DNA from: Puniceicoccales bacterium
Lineage (GTDB): Bacteria > Verrucomicrobiota > Verrucomicrobiia > Opitutales > JAIRKQ01
DNA length: 11,963 bases
NCBI GenBank assembly: GCA_031258795.1
Contig: JAIRMI010000087.1
Span: forward strand, 1 to 11,963
Reading direction: 5' to 3'
Shown here: positions 7,291-11,963 of the stretch, in pieces
Position numbering within the stretch: position 1 is the stretch's first letter
Layout of the letters: each line of letters opens with the position of its first letter
Position numbers and translations under genes: made by a program
The notes under the pieces: model-generated
The model's database searches: none
What the model was told of the DNA's origin: nothing
The model's input: only the letters and a program-made list of their open reading frames with translations

Positions 7291-9405
7291 TTACTCTCTC
7301 ACTTCACCATCTTCCGGCGCTTTGCTGCCCTTAAACTGCTGCACCTTATCGAGATGGGGACTTTTAAATGTGTCCGCCCCTTTCTGTGACGCAAATCTTC
7401 TCCCTCCAAATGAACTGCTATCAACGAAGGCGTTTTGTTTTACCTCAGAAGCAGCTTTATTTTGATGATTTATAATTTTATGGTTCATATTTTCCCTGGT
7501 TGATTTATATTTTACTGCGCGCAATGGTCTACGCTTAATGCGTAATGGTCTACGCCTAATTGTTGCTTTTGGCGACGATTCTGACTTGCGAAATTCAGAC
7601 TTAGGTGGCTTAGATTGAGACGATTTTGATTTATGTGGCGGGGCAAACTTTGTTGGAGAAATGAGAGCCTTACCTGCGAGGGGAATGACGTTCATGTATT
7701 GGTCGAATTCGGATGTGCTGCTGTTGATATCGACTATGGTCGGAGATATTAGATAAATTCTTTCCTTAAGTTCCGTCTCACTCTTAGTCGATCTGAATAA
7801 AAATCCGATAAACGGCAAATCCATAATAATCGGAATTCCCGATTCTTTTTTGCTATGGGTTTCGTGAAAGTAACCGCCAATCAAAAGACTTTGCCCTTCG
7901 TAAAGAACAGCTTGCGTATTTATGGAGCTATTATTGTTCGTTGAATTTGATGCGTCTCCATTACCATCCTGAGGCGGAATAATTCCGCCATCTTCTATGT
8001 TGACAAACATCTTCATCTTGTGCTTACCATCTTTGTTTATGTCCCCGGGAATAATGTGGGGAACTACTCGCAACTTTGTTGCTGCTGTTATGGAATACAT
8101 ATTAGCGCGATTTCCGGTAGTTTTAGAGTATAGTGTGGTGCTTTTTTCCACAACTGCACCGACATTGTCCAATGTGAGGATGGAAGGTTTGGCAATGGCT
8201 TGGCTGTTTCCGATGGATTCCAGGGCGCTGACGTAGGAGGATATGTCATATTTTTTCAATATGCCAGTTAATTTCGTAAAGGCGTTCCCATCTCCACTGA
8301 TAGTTTCGCCACTGCTAACATTACTGTTACTAGATTTAATGTTTAATATATTATTATGCCTGGTATCAATGAGACCAAGTGCACTTAAAGCAAAATCTAA
8401 ACCGTTATTGCGGCTAATATCCATAATGGCAACGTCGATTTTTATGACTTCGCAGGGCACATCGAGTTGCTTTATAATATCTTCGTAAAACGTCATATTT
8501 TCATAGCGATCGCGTATAATTACGGAGTTCAGTCGTTGATCGCAAGTTATGAATCCGGGCAAAGATGAGGAAGAACTGATGTTTTTGGTCCCATTTTCCG
8601 AAGATCCTTTTTCTGATTTGACTTCCATTGGCCTGCTCGGGGAATCATTTCTTGTTTCTACTACTAGCGCATCCACTCCCTGCACTTTTCGCGCTCCACC
8701 CTTGTCCATATCAACGCTCATTCCGGAGACAGATGACCCACTTTTGCCAGAAACGATGCTTTGCAGGAGCGTAGCTACGCCTGGCACCGTAAGAGAGCCG
8801 TCATTGTACGTGAAGCTCATATCATAGGCCCAGGCGTATTTCAAAGGGAAGGATTTTACGATCGTTGTGTCACTGATTTTTTCTGACACGAATTTTTCAG
8901 ACAAGTCTTCGATCGTCTCCAAATACTTTGGCGGTGCAGTAACTATTAGGATGTGGGCATCGGGTATGGAGCGGAAAGAAAAATCTGAGCTACTGAACCC
9001 CAGGTGCCCGATTATGTCCGAAAGAACGACGATCCCTGCACCATCCATTTTGAAAATTTTCGTTTTCAGTTCACTGCCCTTATAAACATATAAAATTTTT
9101 CCGTCGTAAAACCATGTCAAACCATAGGCTCGTGTTACGTGGTCCCAAAAATCGGATGGGGACATTTTGTTAAACCTTCCATTTACTATATCAGTTATGT
9201 TCGGGCTAATAACGACACTGATGTTCTGCATGGAGCAAAAATCTTGGATGAGATCGCTTAGCTTTTGATCTTTGGAAAAGTGGTAATAATAGGATTCCGA
9301 AAACGGGATCGTCATGCTATGTGCCTTTTCGATCGTTTCACCAAACAGGCGAATTGAACAAAGAAGCACAATTACAAGGGATACTGCCTTTAGGAAATTT
9401 TTCAT
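7291..9405 (-). CDS. sctC: Type III secretion outer-membrane secretin SctC
   Basis: A 704-residue protein expected to form the outer-membrane ring through which T3SS substrates leave. Residues 1-22 look like a Sec signal peptide (MKNF.., hydrophobic core, ..RLFGE). An N0-type domain follows at about 40-110, an N1 domain at about 113-175, and an N3 domain at about 184-325 split by a Ser/Gly-rich insert (217-282). The secretin core is at about 320-560. FPLKYAWAYDMSFTY and LTVPGVATLLQ (186-215) are characteristic of T3SS secretins (YscC/InvG/EscC) rather than type II GspD. The core shows YEGQSLLIGGYF (502-513), GIPIIMDLPFIGFLFRS (523-539) and ERIYLISPTIV (548-558). A basic, Ser/Pro-rich tail of about 125-145 residues follows, with repeated RRPLR. 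The ATG overlaps the stop of the upstream chaperone gene (ATGA). GspD or a pilus secretin is the alternative, less likely. Confidence 0.9.
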   Translation of the reverse strand: MKNFLKAVSLVIVLLCSIRLFGETIEKAHSMTIPFSESYYYHFSKDQKLSDLIQDFCSMQNISVVISPNITDIVNGRFNKMSPSDFWDHVTRAYGLTWFYDGKILYVYKGSELKTKIFKMDGAGIVVLSDIIGHLGFSSSDFSFRSIPDAHILIVTAPPKYLETIEDLSEKFVSEKISDTTIVKSFPLKYAWAYDMSFTYNDGSLTVPGVATLLQSIVSGKSGSSVSGMSVDMDKGGARKVQGVDALVVETRNDSPSRPMEVKSEKGSSENGTKNISSSSSLPGFITCDQRLNSVIIRDRYENMTFYEDIIKQLDVPCEVIKIDVAIMDISRNNGLDFALSALGLIDTRHNNILNIKSSNSNVSSGETISGDGNAFTKLTGILKKYDISSYVSALESIGNSQAIAKPSILTLDNVGAVVEKSTTLYSKTTGNRANMYSITAATKLRVVPHIIPGDINKDGKHKMKMFVNIEDGGIIPPQDGNGDASNSTNNNSSINTQAVLYEGQSLLIGGYFHETHSKKESGIPIIMDLPFIGFLFRSTKSETELKERIYLISPTIVDINSSTSEFDQYMNVIPLAGKALISPTKFAPPHKSKSSQSKPPKSEFRKSESSPKATIRRRPLRIKRRPLRAVKYKSTRENMNHKIINHQNKAASEVKQNAFVDSSSFGGRRFASQKGADTFKSPHLDKVQQFKGSKAPEDGEVRE
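7523..7560 (-). repeat. 21-bp tandem duplication in sctC encoding RRPLR twice
   Basis: The 17-base unit AATGGTCTACGC(T/C)TAAT occurs at 7523-7539 and 7544-7560, a period of 21 bases. On the coding strand it gives RRPLRI-KRRPLRA (about residues 618-630), part of the basic tail of the secretin. Confidence 0.85.
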
Positions 9406-9845
9406 TTCACGTGAAAACGGGTTAGCAACGGTGACAAGCCGGCTGCCACGCTTTTATGCTCCGCAGCGGCCAACCAAAAATCTACATTTCTTACGAAGGA
9501 TTCAACGTGATCCAGCAAGCTGTCCACGGTCAATTTTTCCAGCAATATTTTTCTAACTATGGATATTCTACGTGACCTTTGATCTACGGATAGAACATCG
9601 TTGTTATCTTTTATCCTCGCAAAATTCCACTGCAGTAGCTGTTTTAACTTTGCTTCGGCAGAATTGTTTGCAGGAAGCGCCTCTCCCATACAACCTTGAA
9701 ATATAACATAAGTCTTGCTAACTGGAATAAAGTTTACATCGATGACATCATCTATTACAACGGAATAGGATCCATCATCACCCTCATTCCAATGTTCAAC
9801 CATTAAAAATTCTGACAAAACATTAACTATTTCTTCCCAAGTCAT
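9402..9845 (-). CDS. Type III secretion chaperone, CesT/SycE-like
   Basis: A 147-residue acidic cytosolic protein of the size and pattern of class I T3SS chaperones, which dimerise and bind the N-terminal region of effectors or translocators. It starts with a helix (MTWEEIVNVLSEFL), then beta-strand segments (SYSVVID, VDVNFIP-like, KTYVIFQG), the typical LKQLLQWNFARI (67-78), strands around DVLSVDQ and RRISIVRKI (92-100), and a final helix DSLLDHVESFVRNVDFWLAA (108-127). Identification rests on this pattern and on the neighbour, not on a catalytic motif. The 4-bp overlap with sctC supports a T3SS role. I chose the ATG at 9845 because AGGTG sits 7 bases upstream (9853-9857); an in-frame ATG at 9863 lacks such a site. 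glyS ends 55 bp upstream. Confidence 0.75.
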   Translation of the reverse strand: MTWEEIVNVLSEFLMVEHWNEGDDGSYSVVIDDVIDVNFIPVSKTYVIFQGCMGEALPANNSAEAKLKQLLQWNFARIKDNNDVLSVDQRSRRISIVRKILLEKLTVDSLLDHVESFVRNVDFWLAAAEHKSVAAGLSPLLTRFHVK

Positions 9846-9852
9846 GCATAAA

Positions 9853-9857
9853 CACCT
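9853..9857 (-). promoter_or_regulatory. Ribosome binding site deciding the chaperone start
   Basis: AGGTG on the minus strand, 7 bases before the ATG at 9845. A small stem (TATCC / GGATA at 9857-9861 and 9868-9872, 6-base loop) lies immediately upstream and touches this site. It may be accidental. Confidence 0.5.
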
Positions 9858-9900
9858 ATCCATGGTAGGATATGACCGTATTCTGGCAAGATAAATTTTG

Positions 9901-11406
9901 TTACGCTAAGTTTTTTGCCAGAAATTTTTCCACCTCGCTTTCGTGGATGCGTATTTGTTCCGCTGTATCGCGGTATCTAATTGTAACCGCATTATCGGCA
10001 AGGGAATCAAAGTCCACAGTTAGGCAAAATGGCGTTCCAACCTCGTCCATTCGGCGGTAGCGCCTTCCTATTGCTCCGCTTTCATCATAGTACACATTCC
10101 AGAGATTTCTCAGTTCATTGCATATATTTCGGGCCTTAATTACTATTTCTTCCCTATTTTTCACGATTGGTAGTACGGCCAATTTTATTGGAGCTATTTT
10201 CGGAGCAAATCTCATAACTACGCGCTTTTCACCACCAATTTCGTCCTCGGCGTAAGCGGCGCATAAAACAGCTAACAACGTGCGATCGACCCCCACTGAG
10301 GGTTCGATAACATGTGGAATATACTTACGCTTCGTCCCTTCATCGAAGTATTCCATGGATTGTCCGCTTATCCTTTGATGTTGTTCGAGATCGAAACAGC
10401 CCCGGGCGGCAATTCCTTCCAATTCCTGAACGCCAAACGGATACTTAAAAGTGATGTCTGTACACGCCCTGGCGTAGTGGGCTAATTTTTCCTTTTTATG
10501 GACGTCTAATCCAAGCATGCTATCGGGCAATCCGATGCTTTTATGCCAGTTGAGGCGCTCCTTTATCCAGTATTCGTGCCAATGTTGCCAGGATTCTTCG
10601 CTGTCGTCGATGAAAAACTCCAGCTCCATTTGTTCGAATTCCCGGGAACGAAAAATAAAGTTTCTTGGTGTAATTTCGTTTCTGAATGATCTGCCGATTT
10701 GAGCGATACCGAATGGTATCTTGACCCGCGTATTATCCAGGATATTTTTAAAGTTGATAAATATACCCTGGGCGGTTTCCGGACGCAGGTAAGCTACCGA
10801 TGTGGAGTCGTTAAGCGCACCGACGCATGTCTTGAACATTAAGTTAAAGTCACGGGATGGCGTCAGGGAACCGGGCTTATCCGTGGCCGGCGAAGGAATT
10901 AGGGCGTATTCTTCCTCCTCAGCCTCCGTGTAAGGCCTGAGAACTAGAGCATCCAACTTTCCCATTGCCGCCAACTTGCCCTTAAGGAGTTTTGCCTTGC
11001 TTTCGGCAATTTGCTCCATGTCTGGCGATTCCAAAACGGACACATAGCCAATAGGGTTTCCATCGACGCATACCTTTGAAAAAAATAGCTGATCGGCGCG
11101 AAAGCGCATTTTCGATTCCTTACAATCCACCATCGGATCAGAAAATCCAGAGATGTGCCCAGAAGCCTTCCACACGTCCGGATGGGAAATTATGGAACAA
11201 TCGAGTCCCGCAACGTTTTCCCGGTGGCGTACGATGTTGTTCCACCACGCATCCTTAATATTTCTTTTTAATTCCACGCCGAGGGGGCCATAGTCGAAAA
11301 ACCCATTCAATCCACCGTAAATATCTGAGGACTGAAATATAAACCCCCGCCTCTTGCACAGAGATATTATCTTTTCCATGGTGCTTCGCTGATCATTTTC
11401 GCCCAT
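9901..11406 (-). CDS. glyS: Glycyl-tRNA synthetase, single-chain (alpha2) type
   Basis: A class II enzyme charging tRNA-Gly, of the homodimeric type rather than the separate alpha/beta (GlyQ/GlyS) type. From the ATG at 11406 it has 501 residues. Near the N-terminus are ISLCKRRGFIFQSSDIYGG and FFDYGPLGVELKRNIKDAWW, which mark this family. The core has DVWKASGHISGFSDPMVDCK, RPETAQGIFINFKNIL, the motif 2 segment IGRSFRNEITPRNFIFRSREFEQ (in two parts, around FRNE) and the motif 3 segment PHVIEPSVGVDRTLLAVL. A C-terminal anticodon-binding domain (about residues 405-490) ends with VTIRYRDTAEQ. An in-frame TTG at 11442 with AAGG 10 bases upstream would add 12 residues, and an ATG at 11379 would remove nine. 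I prefer 11406 as the first ATG giving a usual-length leader. It is the first gene of the minus-strand run. Confidence 0.93.
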   Translation of the reverse strand: MGENDQRSTMEKIISLCKRRGFIFQSSDIYGGLNGFFDYGPLGVELKRNIKDAWWNNIVRHRENVAGLDCSIISHPDVWKASGHISGFSDPMVDCKESKMRFRADQLFFSKVCVDGNPIGYVSVLESPDMEQIAESKAKLLKGKLAAMGKLDALVLRPYTEAEEEEYALIPSPATDKPGSLTPSRDFNLMFKTCVGALNDSTSVAYLRPETAQGIFINFKNILDNTRVKIPFGIAQIGRSFRNEITPRNFIFRSREFEQMELEFFIDDSEESWQHWHEYWIKERLNWHKSIGLPDSMLGLDVHKKEKLAHYARACTDITFKYPFGVQELEGIAARGCFDLEQHQRISGQSMEYFDEGTKRKYIPHVIEPSVGVDRTLLAVLCAAYAEDEIGGEKRVVMRFAPKIAPIKLAVLPIVKNREEIVIKARNICNELRNLWNVYYDESGAIGRRYRRMDEVGTPFCLTVDFDSLADNAVTIRYRDTAEQIRIHESEVEKFLAKNLA

Positions 11407-11506
11407 GGCACCAATGCCTAGCACAGCTTCAAAGTTTTTCAATACATATTTGCCTTAGTGGAAAGGTATATTGCCGTGATGCCATTGCTAAAATTGTTAA
11501 AAAATC

Positions 11507-11535
11507 TTTACATTTGTTCGAAAGAATGTTATAAT
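11507..11535 (+). promoter_or_regulatory. Near-consensus sigma-70 type promoter for the plus-strand gene
   Basis: TTTACA at 11507-11512 and a perfect TATAAT at 11530-11535 are separated by 17 bases. Transcription would start near 11542, giving a leader of about 28 bases. This is the strongest promoter match I saw in the window. A weaker leftward match for glyS (TATACC with a poor -35) can be read in the same intergenic region but I do not annotate it. Confidence 0.8.
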
Positions 11536-11557
11536 TTTAACCTCGAAATCAATTTAA

Positions 11558-11563
11558 AGAGGA
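11558..11563 (+). promoter_or_regulatory. Shine-Dalgarno site of the plus-strand gene
   Basis: AGAGGA lies 6 bases before the ATG at 11570. Together with the promoter just upstream it supports this start. Confidence 0.75.
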
Positions 11564-11569
11564 AAGAAA

Positions 11570-11963
11570 ATGAGCGGTGAATCGCATAGAATACATGTGC
11601 ATGTGCAAGGAACAGGAGCGGAAAGTTTGCCGACTGATCCAGGTATTGCGTCCGTGGAAGGAAACCGATCAGCTTTTTCAACACAACAAAAAACGCAAAT
11701 TCAAAACCTGCATAACAGGTTTGTAGAAAAAAGAGAAATTAGGAGCTTAACTGCCCAAGCCCGTAGAGATATTCTAGCTCTAAATGAGGAATTGGAGAAA
11801 GCTTTTTCTAGTAAGGAAGCCCTAAATACTTTCGCCCGTAACACGCTTGGATTAAGAGATGATGAATTCGATGCTAACCAGTTCTCTGAAACAGATTTGC
11901 AAACCTTAAAAAATATGGTGATGGGAGAACTTGCAGAGGCTCGAGCTAAAAAATATGGATGGA
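11570..11963 (+). CDS. Unrecognised polar protein, N-terminal part (cut by window edge)
   Basis: The first 131 residues of an open frame that continues past the right edge. It begins MSGESHRIHVHVQGTG, then a Ser/Thr/Gly/Pro-rich stretch to about residue 40. A mainly helical, highly charged part follows (for example LHNRFVEKREIRSL, ALNEELEKAFSSKEAL, and MGELAEARAKKYGW at the end). There is no signal peptide and no membrane segment in the visible part. I do not recognise a family. A disordered polar N-terminus followed by helices, an independent strong promoter, and T3SS genes nearby would fit a secreted effector. This is inference only; an ordinary cytosolic protein is equally possible. It is transcribed away from glyS. 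Confidence 0.7.
   Translation, partial: MSGESHRIHVHVQGTGAESLPTDPGIASVEGNRSAFSTQQKTQIQNLHNRFVEKREIRSLTAQARRDILALNEELEKAFSSKEALNTFARNTLGLRDDEFDANQFSETDLQTLKNMVMGELAEARAKKYGW

Noticed and set aside
9846..9900. Internal promoter upstream of the chaperone gene
   Set aside because: Only poor -35/-10 matches can be read in the 55-bp gap after glyS, so I could not support a separate promoter.

Overview
The window reads as chromosome of a Gram-negative, probably host-associated bacterium. The evidence is a type III secretion secretin and a CesT-like secretion chaperone placed among housekeeping genes, an APC amino-acid antiporter-type permease, and a decayed insertion sequence. A member of the PVC group (Verrucomicrobiota or Chlamydiota) is my best guess from the gene style (single-chain GlyRS, T3SS genes scattered in the chromosome), but no rRNA or lineage marker is present, so this is inference only.

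Layout. Bases 1-520 are GC-rich (about 60% in places) non-coding-looking DNA with an approximately 130-bp tandem repeat and a hairpin; I recognise no gene there. Bases 521-1571 are an IS630-family element with matching terminal inverted repeats. It has been scrambled by internal duplications, deletions and frameshifts and is not functional. From about 1658 to 11406 all genes are on the minus strand, closely packed and sometimes overlapping. In transcription order they are glyS (GlyRS), a T3SS chaperone, sctC (T3SS outer-membrane secretin), lysS (LysRS), gmk (guanylate kinase), rsmD (16S rRNA methyltransferase), murJ (lipid II flippase) and an APC-family permease. At 11443-11569 a short intergenic region carries a near-consensus promoter facing right. 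It drives a plus-strand gene that runs off the window's right edge and encodes a polar protein I do not recognise.

How the genes relate. The chaperone and secretin overlap by 4 bp (ATGA), which argues for coupled expression of two T3SS parts. The flanking genes serve translation (glyS, lysS, rsmD), nucleotide metabolism (gmk), the cell wall (murJ) and amino-acid transport. The other T3SS genes (ATPase, export gate, needle, basal body rings) are not in this window and must lie elsewhere if the system works. The most notable points are the T3SS pair between two tRNA synthetase genes, the long basic C-terminal tail of the secretin with a 7-residue repeat, the unknown divergent gene, and the mosaic IS630 relic abutting a GC-rich repeat.
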